Shown here: positions 8,205 through 16,869 of the stretch, piece by piece
Position numbering within the stretch: position 1 is the first letter of the stretch
Layout of the letters: each line of letters opens with the position of its first letter
Source of the DNA: Rhizobium sp. RU36D
Lineage (GTDB): Bacteria > Pseudomonadota > Alphaproteobacteria > Rhizobiales > Rhizobiaceae
Direction: 5' to 3'
Assembly (NCBI RefSeq): GCF_900176345.1
Contig: NZ_FWXU01000012.1
Coordinates: 80,693 to 144,692 of the forward strand
DNA: 64,000 nt
Position numbers and translations under genes: made by a program
Notes under the pieces: model-generated
The model's database searches: none
What the model was told of the DNA's origin: nothing
Seen by the model: only the letters and a program-made list of their open reading frames with translations

Positions 8205-8385
8205 TACCCCCCTCTGTCCTGCCGGACATCTCCCCCTCAAGGGGGGAGATCAGCGTGAGGTCGGCCGCTCGCTTCACCCGGTCGCTTGAGCATTCTGATT
8301 GGAAATTAGACATTTGGAGCAAGGCGTGGCCACGAGTCGATCTCCCCCCTTGAGGGGGAGATGTCCGGCAGGACAGAGGGGGGTA
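8205..8385. repeat. Palindromic repeat family P, copy 1
   Basis: Two inverted arms of about 47 bp (8205-8251 and 8339-8385). Each combines a CCCCCCTCTGTCCTGCCGG block with CCCCCTCAAGGGGGGAGATC, and together they enclose an approximately 85-bp centre. The centre (GAGGTCGGCCGCTCGCTTCA..) occurs in reverse complement in the copy at 8884-9063. As RNA the arms would fold into one long hairpin. Confidence 0.85.
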
Positions 8386-8432
8386 TGCATGCTCAAGCGC
8401 TTGCGACATCACGCCATGCACACCGTTGGCAA

Positions 8433-8675
8433 TTAGCTCTGTACGAACCCTTGGTCTGCCATACACGCCTTGAATGTGCTCTCCGACGCAATTGCCCCCG
8501 CGATCCAATAGCGACCCGCTGCAACTTGGGTCTCTCCGGCGCGACCTTCACAAACTGCTTTTGCGCGTTCCAGTTTTCCAGCCGGTGTCTTTGGAACCTC
8601 GCGCCACTGCGTAGACTGAGAACTGCTGCAACCTGCTGACAATACTCCCAAGAAGAGTACTAACAATCTACCCAT
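8433..8675 (-). CDS. Small predicted lipoprotein
   Basis: An 80-residue protein with a lipoprotein signal peptide: MGRLLVLFLGVLSAGC, where Leu-Ser-Ala-Gly-Cys is the lipobox and the Cys near residue 16 is the acylation site. The mature part has two further Cys and a Lys/Glu-rich centre (KTPAGKLERAKAVCEGRAGE), which looks helical. A GGAGG site precedes the ATG at 8675. Base composition is slightly less GC-rich than the neighbours, and the gene sits between inverted copies of repeat family P. No family is recognised. Confidence 0.7.
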   Translation of the reverse strand: MGRLLVLFLGVLSAGCSSSQSTQWREVPKTPAGKLERAKAVCEGRAGETQVAAGRYWIAGAIASESTFKACMADQGFVQS

Positions 8676-8883
8676 CCTTGCCTCCGGAGATTATTGTTTA
8701 ACATGCGGCTAGGATACGGTTTGCGCAAGTACGAAAGAATTTCGAGCGCTGTTGAAACGTGCAGGAATGAATACTTGCAATGTTAACAGCAGGCGGCGGT
8801 GCTGTTAGAATTGGCCACAAGGCGATTATGAGCCAACGGATCTGCGATTTCCGATCTTATTCAAGGCTTGCGGTCTCGGCATT
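8676..8883. other. Non-coding spacer with a perfect hairpin
   Basis: The spacer upstream of the lipoprotein gene is less GC-rich than average. TAACAGCA (8784-8791) and TGCTGTTA (8800-8807) form an eight-pair stem around GGCGGCGG, extendable by CAAT/ATTG. No T-run follows on either strand and no gene is seen. It presumably contains the lipoprotein promoter. Confidence 0.4.
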
Positions 8884-9063
8884 CCCCCCTCTGGCTTGCC
8901 AGCCGTCCCCCCTCAAGGGGGGAGATCGACTCGTGGCAACGCCTTGCTCCAAATGAACAAAATTCAAATTGGAATGCTCAGGCTAGCGGGTGAAGCGAGC
9001 GGCCGACCTCAAGCCGATCTCCCCCCTTGAGGGGGAGATGTCCGGCAGGACAGAGGGGGGGTA
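8884..9063. repeat. Palindromic repeat family P, copy 2 (inverted to copy 1)
   Basis: Arms at 8884-8928 and 9016-9063 enclose a centre (CTCGTGGCAACGCCTTGCTCC .. GGGTGAAGCGAGCGGCCGACC) that is the reverse complement of the centre of 8205-8385, with scattered differences. The left arm has the variant GGCTTGCCAGCC in place of GTCCTGCCGGAC, a compensated change that keeps an internal hairpin. Confidence 0.85.
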
Positions 9064-9117
9064 CGCATGCTTAAACGCTGGCTATGCCAAAGCCAAGATT
9101 ACCCGCCTCGCCATCCC

Positions 9118-10695
9118 CTATCGCCTCAAACTCCCCAAGATCCCGCGCACCAGGGCGCGGCCGATCTCGTTGGCCACCTTGCTGGAGATCGAGCGGGCGG
9201 CGCTCTTCATCGCCGCCTCGATCACCGTTTCGCGCTGGTAGCCGGAGGTCTTGCGGGTCGTCTCGCGGGTGTCCTTCGGTGCGCGCTCTTCGAAGCCGGG
9301 GAGCTTCCAGCGGCCGCCGGCGCTGTTGTCGTCGGCGCCGCGGGCGGCGCGATCCTCGGCCGCTTGGCGGGCCGCCTCGGCTTCCGCAGCCTTTTCGGCC
9401 CGTTCTGCCAGGATCTCGAAGGCCGATTCCCGGTCGAGGTCCTTGTCATACATGCCGGCGACGGGGCTGACATTCATGATCGACTGTCGCTCGGCCTCGG
9501 TGATCGGCCCGAGCCTGGAGGAGGGCGGGCGGATCAGCGTGCGTTCCACGATCGATGGTGCGCCCTTGCCCTCCAGCGTCGAGACCAGCGCCTCGCCGGT
9601 GCCGAGCGTGGTGATCACGGTGGCGCAGTCGAAGGCCGGGTTGGGGCGGAAGGTTTCCGCCGCCGTCTTCACCGCCTTCTGCTCGCGCGGCGTATAGGCG
9701 CGCAGCGCATGCTGCACCCGGTTGCCGAGCTGCGCCAGCACGGTTTCGGGCACGTCGAGCGGGTTCTGCGTCACGAAATAGACGCCGACCCCCTTGGAGC
9801 GAATGAGCCGCACCACCTGCTCGACCCGTTCCACCAGCACCTTCGGCGCGTCCTTGAAGAGCAGATGCGCCTCGTCGAAGAAGAACACCAGCCGCGGCTT
9901 TTCCGGATCGCCCACTTCGGGCAGTTCCTCGAACAGCTCCGACAGCAGCCACAGCAGGAAGGTGCCGTAGAGGCGCGGGTTCATCATCAGCCGGTCGGCC
10001 GCTAGCACGGAGATCGCGCCGCGCCCATCATTGGTGGTGCGCATGATGTCCTTGATCTCCAGCGCAGGCTCGCCGAAGAAATGCTCCGCCCCCTGCTGCT
10101 CCAGCACCAGAAGCCCGCGCTGCAGCGAGCCGACCGAGGATTTCGAGATCAGCCCGTATTGGCTCGACAGCTCCGTGGCATGCTCGCCCATGTAGTTCAA
10201 AAGCGCCTGCAGGTCCTTCAGGTCGAGCAGCGCCAGGCCACCCTGATCGGCGATCTTGAAGGCGATGTTGAGCACGCCTTCTTGCGCTTCCGAGGCGTCC
10301 ATCAGCCGGGCCAGCAGCAGCGGTCCCATCTCGGCGATAGTCGTGCGCACCCGGTGGCCTTTTTCGCCATAAAGGTCCCAGAAGATCACGGGAAATTCCT
10401 GGAAATCGTAAGGTGCTAGGCCGATCTGCTCGGCCCGCTTCAAGAGAAAATCCTTGGGCTCGCCCATCGCCGCGATGCCGGAGAGATCGCCCTTGATATC
10501 GGCGCAGAACACCGGCACGCCGGCATTGGAAAAGCTCTCCGCCAGGATCTGCAGCGTCACCGTCTTGCCGGTGCCGGTGGCGCCGGTCACCAACCCGTGG
10601 CGGTTGCCGAATTTCAGGTCGAGATATTCGCCCTTGTTGATCGTGTCGTCGGGATTGCGGCTGGCGCCGATGAAGAGTTTGCCGTCCACAAGCAT
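9118..10695 (-). CDS. HerA-like P-loop ATPase (DUF853, YjgR-type)
   Basis: A 525-residue ATPase of the HerA/FtsK superfamily. Walker A is GATGTGKTVT (about residues 39-48) and Walker B is RLVFFFDEAHLLF (about 284-296). The family phrases GLVTGATGTGKTVTLQILAE, FCADIKGDLSG and YFVTQNPLDVPETVLAQLGNRVQHALRA are all present. After about residue 415 the chain becomes Ala/Glu/Lys-rich and disordered, ending with an amphipathic helix. The YjgR family is widespread but its role is unproven; DNA translocation is suspected from the fold. The ATG at 10695 (MLVDGKLFIGASRN) has GAGGGA upstream and is preferred over the start at 10749. Confidence 0.92.
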   Translation of the reverse strand: MLVDGKLFIGASRNPDDTINKGEYLDLKFGNRHGLVTGATGTGKTVTLQILAESFSNAGVPVFCADIKGDLSGIAAMGEPKDFLLKRAEQIGLAPYDFQEFPVIFWDLYGEKGHRVRTTIAEMGPLLLARLMDASEAQEGVLNIAFKIADQGGLALLDLKDLQALLNYMGEHATELSSQYGLISKSSVGSLQRGLLVLEQQGAEHFFGEPALEIKDIMRTTNDGRGAISVLAADRLMMNPRLYGTFLLWLLSELFEELPEVGDPEKPRLVFFFDEAHLLFKDAPKVLVERVEQVVRLIRSKGVGVYFVTQNPLDVPETVLAQLGNRVQHALRAYTPREQKAVKTAAETFRPNPAFDCATVITTLGTGEALVSTLEGKGAPSIVERTLIRPPSSRLGPITEAERQSIMNVSPVAGMYDKDLDRESAFEILAERAEKAAEAEAARQAAEDRAARGADDNSAGGRWKLPGFEERAPKDTRETTRKTSGYQRETVIEAAMKSAARSISSKVANEIGRALVRGILGSLRR

Positions 10696-10933
10696 TGCCG
10701 CGTCCCTCGCTGTCTGGGGCAGATGACCGCAGCGGGGCATCGCTCCCAAGCCTATCTTTTCATTGAATCATCACTGGGCTCTTATAAGGTGCGCAGGAGA
10801 CATCGACAACAGGCCGCGTCGCCCGGCAGCCAGGGGCGAAAATCCGGGATAACCCGAGGTGCGCCGCTTGTGCGGACCGGTGGAATGACTTAACATTACC
10901 TTTACGTACACGTAATTGCCAGAGGAGGCACGC

Positions 10934-11323
10934 ATGAATGAAATCGTCACACGGATCGCCGATAATGTGGGCCTGGAGCCGGCGGTTGCCGAGAAGGCAC
11001 TGGGCATGATGTTGGGCTTCCTGCAGCGCGAAGCCGCTGACGGCCCGGTTGCCAAGATGATCGAATCCATTCCCGGTGCTGTCGAGCTGGTCGCCCAGTT
11101 CAACGGCGAAGGCGCTGGCAAGGGCCTGCTCGGCGGCCTGATGAGCGCCATCGGCGGCGGCGGCATCATGGGCCTCGGCCAGCAGCTGATGTCCCAGGGC
11201 CTTGGCATGGGCGAAATCACCGCACTCGCCAAGGAAACCATGGCCGTCGCCCGCGAATATGCCGGCGCCGACGTGGTGGATGAAGTGGTTGCTTCGGTTC
11301 CGGGCCTGAGCCAGTTCGTCTGA
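10934..11323 (+). CDS. Small soluble protein, DUF2267-like
   Basis: A 129-residue protein. The N-terminal half is helical (MNEIVTRIADNVGLEPAVAEKALGMMLGFLQ) and resembles proteins annotated DUF2267 in rhizobia. A flexible Gly-rich centre (GLLGGLMSAIGGGGIMGLG) follows, then a helical end closing with PGLSQFV. There is no signal peptide. The ATG at 10934 follows AGAGGAGG. A strong terminator at 11346-11379 makes it monocistronic. Function is unknown and the family assignment is from memory of the pattern only. Confidence 0.75.
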   Translation: MNEIVTRIADNVGLEPAVAEKALGMMLGFLQREAADGPVAKMIESIPGAVELVAQFNGEGAGKGLLGGLMSAIGGGGIMGLGQQLMSQGLGMGEITALAKETMAVAREYAGADVVDEVVASVPGLSQFV

Positions 11324-11345
11324 GCCTGTAGGTCGTATCGCGTGA

Positions 11346-11379
11346 AAAAGCCGCCGGAAGCAATTCCGGCGGCTTTTTC
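11346..11379 (+). terminator. Rho-independent terminator
   Basis: GCCGCCGGA (11350-11358) pairs with TCCGGCGGC (11365-11373) around a short AGCAAT-type loop and is followed by TTTTT. It lies 26 bases after the stop of the DUF2267-like gene. Confidence 0.9.
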
Positions 11380-11429
11380 GTGTGGTCCTCACCAAGGGAG
11401 CGGATACCCGATCGTGGCAACAAGTTATC

Positions 11430-11542
11430 CCTCATCCCGCACGTGATGCGGGATCCAGCCACGGCGCATCCGCGCCGCGAGAGGAGTCTCTCGCGATCAA
11501 GGATTTGATCGCGCTGGATTCCGACATTCGCCGGAATGACGG
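11430..11542. repeat. Palindromic repeat with GTCATCCCGG-type ends, copy 2
   Basis: Same plan as 6351-6464: CTCATCCCGC..GCGGGATCCAGCC at the left, GCGATCAAGGATTTGATCGC in the centre and CTGGATTCCGACATTCGCCGG with GAATGAC at the right. It fills the gap between the terminator at 11346 and the repeat-protein gene. Nothing else was seen in 11543-11680. Confidence 0.75.
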
Positions 11543-11680
11543 TTGATCTTTGCCAGCCGAGCCCCTTTGCCGAAACGCCGGCGGCCGGGGTGATGGGCTC
11601 CGTTCTGCACTGTAGCTTATGGTTGCAGAAACCCTCGCCCACCGCTAGCCTCTCGATCAGACCAAAACCCTGGGGCGCGC

Positions 11681-13654
11681 ATGCTGATCCGAACCTATGC
11701 CGATATCACGAAACTCAAAGGCAAAGCCGCGCTCAGCCCCGCCGAAAGGACACTGATCGACAACTGCACGCTCGGCGAACCGACTGTTCTTGGCGATGGC
11801 ACGAGACCCGAAGGCCCAAGCCCCGAACGCACCATCCGCGCCGATCTGCTGCGCTACTTGATCCTCGGCGGCTGCGAGCAGTGCCGGGTTCATGAGCGGG
11901 GTGTGCAATTGGTGGGGGCGTGGATTGAGGGCGAGCTGGATTTGAGCTTTGCGACTGCCAAGGGCCTGGTGCACTTGTTTCGGTGTGCTTTCGACACATC
12001 CCTTATGGCACGTCAAGCACATCTCGATGGTTTGATACTCTCCGGCAGCAGCTTGCCGGCCCTCGACGCGAGTGGTTTCACAGTTAGAGGAAGTGTTTTT
12101 CTCGACAAACTTAAGGGCACTGGCGAAATCTCGCTTTCCGGCGCTGAGATTGGGGGACAATTATCGGGCAACGGCGCCGTGCTGAATGGCGAGGACGGCC
12201 AAGTCCTGACCGCGCAGGGAGCCATTATCAGGGGCGGTGTCTTCCTCGACAACATTATGAGCGTCGGCGAGGTATCGTTTTCCGGCGCCCAGATTGACGG
12301 TCAACTTTCCTGCGAGGGCGCCGAAATGAGCGGGGGCCGAGGCTTTGCCCTGAATGCGCAGGGCGTCTCGATCACGGGAGGTGTTTTTCTCAGGAAGCTA
12401 AAGAGTACTGGCGAAGTCTCCTTTTCCGGCGCCAAAATTGATGTCCAACTTGTGGTAAACGACGCCGGGCTAAATGGCGTGGTGGGTAATGCGCTGAGTG
12501 CGCAGCGCGCAAAAATCAGAGGTGGTGCCTTCCTCAACAACGTGAAGAGTATCGGCGAAGTATCGTTTTCCGGCGCAGAGATCGACGGTCAACTCTCTGT
12601 TGAGGGTGCCGAGCTAAATGGCGGGGGTCGCAAGGCACTCAATGCCCAAGGCGCCAAGATAATGGGCAATTTGACTCTCAAGCGGCTGAAAAGCACGGGC
12701 GAAGTCTCGCTCTCCGGTGCCGAGATCGGCGGTCAGCTCTCATTTGTGGGTGCTGCCTTGAACGGCGGTAAGGGCATGGCAATGAATGCGCAGCGTATTG
12801 TCGTTAGCGGCGGCCTTATATGGCGGCAGATAAACTCGATTGTTGGGCAGGTAGGCCTTAGCGCGGCCCATCTCGGCGATTTGGTCGATGATGAGCAAAG
12901 CTGGAATGCGGTACCTTCGCTGAGGTTGCTTGGAGCTACTTATGACAATCTCGTCGGCCCCCTTGATCTCTCCTTCCGCAAACGCTGGCTAGTTGAAGGT
13001 GCAAAGCTTAGGGGCCAATTCCACCCCCAGCCCTATCAGCAACTGGCCAAATTCTATCGCGAGACCGGCCATCGCCATGAGGCACGGGAAATCCTGATTG
13101 AGAAGGAGAAGGAGCAACGCAAGGCGGTGCGAAGCTCAATTGCGAATGGCCGTGGCAAGGAAGACAGCGCTCTTCACCCCTACGTCAGGATATTGGGAAA
13201 CTGGCTCTGGGACTGGGCCACCCGCTTGGTCGCCGGCTATGGCTACAAGCCCTGGCTCGCCCTCGGCTGGCTGACCGGCATGGTCGCCACCGTCGCGGTC
13301 CTTGCGAACCTCACCTGGAACGCCGGCGATTTCGCGCCGAATTCCGCCGTCGTGCTGACGTCTCCAGACTGGAAAGCCATCGCCGATGGTCCGTCTGCCA
13401 ATCCTGCCGCTGATTGGTCCGCTACACTTGCGCCCGGCAAGGATTTTGAGACCTTCTTCTCGCTTGCCTATGCGCTCGATGTCGTCGTCCCCGTGCTCGA
13501 CCTCGGCCAGACCGATGCCTGGGCGCCGTCGCCGGCGCGGGGCGGCTGGGGAACCTGGATGTTCTACCTGCAAAAACTGTTCATCGTCTTGGGCTGGGTC
13601 GTCACTGCTATTGCCGCCGCGGCCATCTCCGGCATGATCCGCCGCGACGACTGA
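11681..13654 (+). CDS. Membrane protein with five 48-residue beta-type repeats
   Basis: A 657-residue protein. Residues 134-390 hold five tandem repeats of exactly 48 residues: the motif GE[IV]SxSGAxI recurs with its Gly at 148, 196, 244, 292 and 340. Each unit has the pattern GGVFLxxLKSxGEVSFSGA, then IDGQLS, then GAELNG and ALNAQG, alternating small and hydrophobic residues as in a right-handed beta-solenoid. Residues 440-485 form a charged helix, then come two transmembrane helices (about 523-545 and 630-652) with a segment between them that might dip into the membrane (594-608). Similar 48-residue arrays occur in proteins often labelled membrane-associated oxidoreductase in actinobacteria, but no redox motif is visible here. 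Function unknown. Confidence 0.8.
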   Translation: MLIRTYADITKLKGKAALSPAERTLIDNCTLGEPTVLGDGTRPEGPSPERTIRADLLRYLILGGCEQCRVHERGVQLVGAWIEGELDLSFATAKGLVHLFRCAFDTSLMARQAHLDGLILSGSSLPALDASGFTVRGSVFLDKLKGTGEISLSGAEIGGQLSGNGAVLNGEDGQVLTAQGAIIRGGVFLDNIMSVGEVSFSGAQIDGQLSCEGAEMSGGRGFALNAQGVSITGGVFLRKLKSTGEVSFSGAKIDVQLVVNDAGLNGVVGNALSAQRAKIRGGAFLNNVKSIGEVSFSGAEIDGQLSVEGAELNGGGRKALNAQGAKIMGNLTLKRLKSTGEVSLSGAEIGGQLSFVGAALNGGKGMAMNAQRIVVSGGLIWRQINSIVGQVGLSAAHLGDLVDDEQSWNAVPSLRLLGATYDNLVGPLDLSFRKRWLVEGAKLRGQFHPQPYQQLAKFYRETGHRHEAREILIEKEKEQRKAVRSSIANGRGKEDSALHPYVRILGNWLWDWATRLVAGYGYKPWLALGWLTGMVATVAVLANLTWNAGDFAPNSAVVLTSPDWKAIADGPSANPAADWSATLAPGKDFETFFSLAYALDVVVPVLDLGQTDAWAPSPARGGWGTWMFYLQKLFIVLGWVVTAIAAAAISGMIRRDD

Positions 13655-13784
13655 CGAATTCTTCCCGCCCGCCCGCATCCCCGGCCTTTTGCCCGCCACA
13701 TCGCGCCACGCATAAAAACCGGTTTATTTTCTATAGCTTGCTGGGTAATGTGCGGCCGGCGACAACGCGGCACAGGCGGATGGC

Positions 13785-15494
13785 ATGCGTTTCTTGTCTA
13801 TGGTGAAGTCATGGCTGCGCGGCGCTGCGGGTGTCAGGGCCTATATGGTGGGGCTCGCGCTCATCACCACGCTTCCGCTCGCCATTTTTTCGGTGCTGAT
13901 CGTCGGCGAGTTGCGCGAGGGCCAGATCGAGGATCTGCGGCATCGGGCCTCCCAGGAGGCCGAAAGCCTGGCCCGCACGGTGGAGCGGCAGTTCCACGAC
14001 ATGACCACCACCTTGATGGTGATCGAAACCGCGCCGGAATTGCAGTTCGAAAATTACGAGCAGTTTCATGACAGGGCCAATGCCGCGCTGGCGCGCAGCG
14101 GCTGGTATCTGCTGGTCGTGGATCGCAACGGCCAGCAACTGGTCAATACCCGCGTTCCGTTCGGGCAGGTCCTGGGCAAGACCTCCAACATGGATGCCCT
14201 GAGACGGGCAATCGAGACCGGCGATATCGTCGTCTCCAACGTCTTTTTCGGCCGCACCAGCCAGGCCTTTGTCTATAACGTCATGAAGACGATCAAAGTG
14301 CCGGGCAGGACTGAGGGGGAACGGACCCTCATCATGACCCAGAGCGCCTCTGACGTGAAGCGGCTGCTGGGAGAGCGGCCGCTGCCGCCGCGATGGAACT
14401 ATGCGCTGATCGATGACAGGAATGTGGTCGTGGCCTCCAGCACGGATCTGGCGGCGGGCGATGCCTTTCCGGCGGATCGGCTGGACAGGGCAAAGGCGGT
14501 CTATGCCCAGGCCGAACTGCCTGACGAAACCGACGAAATGCTGGGTTATGCCACCATCGGCATGAGCCATTGGCAGGTGGTGGTCTGGGGGCCGGCGGGT
14601 ACGGCCATGGGCTCGCTCGGCACCATCTGGCGAAACCTCATCCTGGCGGCCATCGGCTTTTTCGTGCTGTCGATGATCTGCGCCGTCATCTTCGGCTGGC
14701 GGCTGCAGGCCGGCATCAAGGGCATAGCCGGCCGGGCGGCAGGCGTCGGGCGCGGCGAGATCGTTTCGCCGCTCAACACCGGCATCCGCGAGCTGGACCA
14801 GGTGTCGCGGGCGCTGTCGGAAGCCTCCTTCGATCGCCACCAGGCCGAGGAGCGGCTGCAGGTGGTGCTGCGCGAAATGGCCCACCGCACCAAGAATGTC
14901 ATCCTCGTCGCCCAATCCCTGGTGCGCCAGACCGCGCGCCACAGCGGCGACAAGGCGGCCTTCGCCAGTGCCATCAATGGCCGGCTCGGCTCGTTTGCCC
15001 GCTCGCTGGAACTGCTGATGTCCGACCGCACATCCGCGCCAATGATGCGCGAACTCGTATCGGTCCAGCTTGCGACCTTCGTGGAAACCGAAAACCGCCT
15101 TGTCATCGATGGCGAGGATTTCCCCGTGGCGGCCGATGCCGTGAAGGAAGTCGGCATGGTGCTGCATGAGCTGGCCACCAACGCCATGAAATACGGGGCA
15201 CTCTCGACGCCGGAAGGCCGACTTCACCTTGAATGGCATGGTGTGCAGCACGAGGACCGGCCGATGCTCCGCCTGGTCTGGCGCGAAACCGGCGGCCCGC
15301 CGCCCGCCACGCGCACCACGGAGCCGGGGGCGCGCAGCCCCGGCGAGAAGGCCACGGGCGAAAAGGGTTTCGGCTCCGTCCTGATCGACGCCACCATTGG
15401 CAGCCTGCAGGGCAGCGCGCGATGCGACTACCAGCCAGAGGGCGTCGTCTGGACCATCGAGATCCCGCAAGCCATGATCCGCGCTGCCGAATGA
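13785..15494 (+). CDS. HWE-family sensor histidine kinase with periplasmic Cache-like domain
   Basis: A 569-residue membrane kinase. TM1 is at about 19-41 and TM2 at about 284-304, enclosing a roughly 240-residue periplasmic domain with Cache-like segments (WYLLVVDRNGQQLVNTRVPFG, then WNYALIDDRNVVVASS). A linker follows, then the phospho-acceptor box LREMAHRTKNVILVAQSL with His367. The N-box is VLHELATNAMKYGALS (Asn466). This H-box with Arg/Lys-Asn and the shortened ATPase lobe define the HWE kinases common in rhizobia. It autophosphorylates on His. No response regulator is adjacent, so the partner is elsewhere. An alternative start is the ATG at 13800. Confidence 0.9.
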   Translation: MRFLSMVKSWLRGAAGVRAYMVGLALITTLPLAIFSVLIVGELREGQIEDLRHRASQEAESLARTVERQFHDMTTTLMVIETAPELQFENYEQFHDRANAALARSGWYLLVVDRNGQQLVNTRVPFGQVLGKTSNMDALRRAIETGDIVVSNVFFGRTSQAFVYNVMKTIKVPGRTEGERTLIMTQSASDVKRLLGERPLPPRWNYALIDDRNVVVASSTDLAAGDAFPADRLDRAKAVYAQAELPDETDEMLGYATIGMSHWQVVVWGPAGTAMGSLGTIWRNLILAAIGFFVLSMICAVIFGWRLQAGIKGIAGRAAGVGRGEIVSPLNTGIRELDQVSRALSEASFDRHQAEERLQVVLREMAHRTKNVILVAQSLVRQTARHSGDKAAFASAINGRLGSFARSLELLMSDRTSAPMMRELVSVQLATFVETENRLVIDGEDFPVAADAVKEVGMVLHELATNAMKYGALSTPEGRLHLEWHGVQHEDRPMLRLVWRETGGPPPATRTTEPGARSPGEKATGEKGFGSVLIDATIGSLQGSARCDYQPEGVVWTIEIPQAMIRAAE

Positions 15495-15519
15495 AGCGGA
15501 CGGGATCGCTCGCAGCAGC

Positions 15520-16869
15520 TCAGTCCTCCACGATCTCCAACTCCGCCGTGCCGTCTATCTCGATCCGCACTTGTCCCCGATCCGGCCGGCTGAGGCGGAT
15601 CGGCCCGCCCTTTTCCTCCAGCCGTCGGCGCAGAAGGATCAGCCGGGTCTCGAGATTATCCTTGAAATCGGGCAGTTGCAGGCTGCGGTCGCGGCGGATT
15701 TCGCGGTTGAGGAAGTCGCGGCGCCCATGGCACACATAGCCCTCGACGAAGTGCTTAAGCAGGCGGCCCGGCACGCCGCGGATCAGATAGTCCTTATCGA
15801 TGAAAATCGAGCCGTCCCGCGCATAAAAGCGCAGCCGCACCGGTTCTCCCGCAGCCGCTGTCGTCTCGGTTGGGGAGGGGGGCGCAGGCGGTTGCGCCTC
15901 GGGCCGCTCCCGCTCCTGGGCGTTGAGCCCCATGGCAAGCGCCAGATGCGCGGCCAAGATGCCAAGCGCCTCCTCGTCCCGATGTCGAAACGCGAAGGGA
16001 AATTCCGATTCGACGAACAGGATGCCGGCCAGGCGATCCTGCGCCACCATCGGCATCGCCAGCTGGCTCAGCGGTGCCTCCAGCGCCGGCAGCGGCAGCG
16101 GTTCGGCATGGCCAAAACCGCTGGCCGAGCCGATAGCCTTGACATAGCGCCTGACGCGCCTGGTGTCGCTGATGCGGATGGCCCGCCGCGTCGCCGCCGC
16201 CATGCCGATGATGCCGCTGCCGAAGGCCACTTCCGAGCCGATGCCGAACCGGTCATAGCCGCGGCTGGCGATGGTTGAAAGCTGCATCCGTTCCTCGTCC
16301 GGCACCAGCACCATGGAATGGGAATAGCCGAACAGGGCCTCCAGCCCCTCCAGTGCCGTATCCAGCAGGCCCTCGGTGTCGACCTGCGATGCCAGGCGCT
16401 CCGCCAGCCGGCGGGTCAGTTCCAAATGGTCGCGCCGGTCCTCCGCCGCAGGCGCAAGCTGTTCCAGCGGATGGGCCGGCGGCACGGCCCGGCAATCCTC
16501 AACGCGGTAGATATCGACGGCGCGCAGCTTCATGATCCCGGCGAAACCCTGCTCGCTGCTGGTGACGTCGAGATGCACGCTGATCCGCTCGAAGATCTCG
16601 CCGTCCGTCTGCGAGTGGTCGTAGACCAGGTCGAGGATGTATTGCAGCCCGCTGTGGCCATCCACCACCATGACGGTGGCAAGCCCGTTCGCTCCGACAT
16701 TCCTGGAGGTCTTGGAAAAGAACTGGTTCGACAGCGCCACATGCTGGTCGTCGATGTAGTGCACATGCGACAGGTACGAGGCATTGGGCATGCCCTCGCC
16801 ATCCGTGGTGGCGATCACCGAGGGGATGACGCCTTCGAAGGCATCGCGTATGCTGCTGAGGCGGATCAA
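15520..16869 (-). CDS. PNPOx-like split barrel + GAF + C-terminal winged-helix-like protein, TTG start
   Basis: A 449-residue three-part protein. Residues 1-130 (FEGVIPSVIATTDGEGMPN, then HVALSNQFFSKTSRN) form a flavin-binding split barrel of the pyridoxamine-phosphate-oxidase type. About 150-310 is a GAF sensor domain (ASQVDTEGLLDTALEGLEALF to LFVESEFPFAFRHRDEEALG). After a Pro-rich linker, about 345-449 resembles a winged helix (VPGRLLKHFVEGY, then NREIRRDRSLQLPDFKDNLETRL). No ATG is available. The TTG at 16869 overlaps the stop of the upstream split-barrel gene and has GGAGG ten bases away, indicating coupled translation. Probably a cytosolic redox- or ligand-responsive regulator. Confidence 0.82.
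   Translation of the reverse strand: MIRLSSIRDAFEGVIPSVIATTDGEGMPNASYLSHVHYIDDQHVALSNQFFSKTSRNVGANGLATVMVVDGHSGLQYILDLVYDHSQTDGEIFERISVHLDVTSSEQGFAGIMKLRAVDIYRVEDCRAVPPAHPLEQLAPAAEDRRDHLELTRRLAERLASQVDTEGLLDTALEGLEALFGYSHSMVLVPDEERMQLSTIASRGYDRFGIGSEVAFGSGIIGMAAATRRAIRISDTRRVRRYVKAIGSASGFGHAEPLPLPALEAPLSQLAMPMVAQDRLAGILFVESEFPFAFRHRDEEALGILAAHLALAMGLNAQERERPEAQPPAPPSPTETTAAAGEPVRLRFYARDGSIFIDKDYLIRGVPGRLLKHFVEGYVCHGRRDFLNREIRRDRSLQLPDFKDNLETRLILLRRRLEEKGGPIRLSRPDRGQVRIEIDGTAELEIVED

Noticed and set aside
12080..12850. Regular 144-bp spaced repeats as a possible CRISPR array or minisatellite
   Set aside because: The repeats keep the reading frame and have synonymous changes, and no spacers exist; they encode a 48-residue protein repeat.
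13809..15470. A 553-residue antisense open frame over the HWE kinase
   Set aside because: Third-position GC of the real gene keeps this frame open. Its translation has no domain-like pattern.
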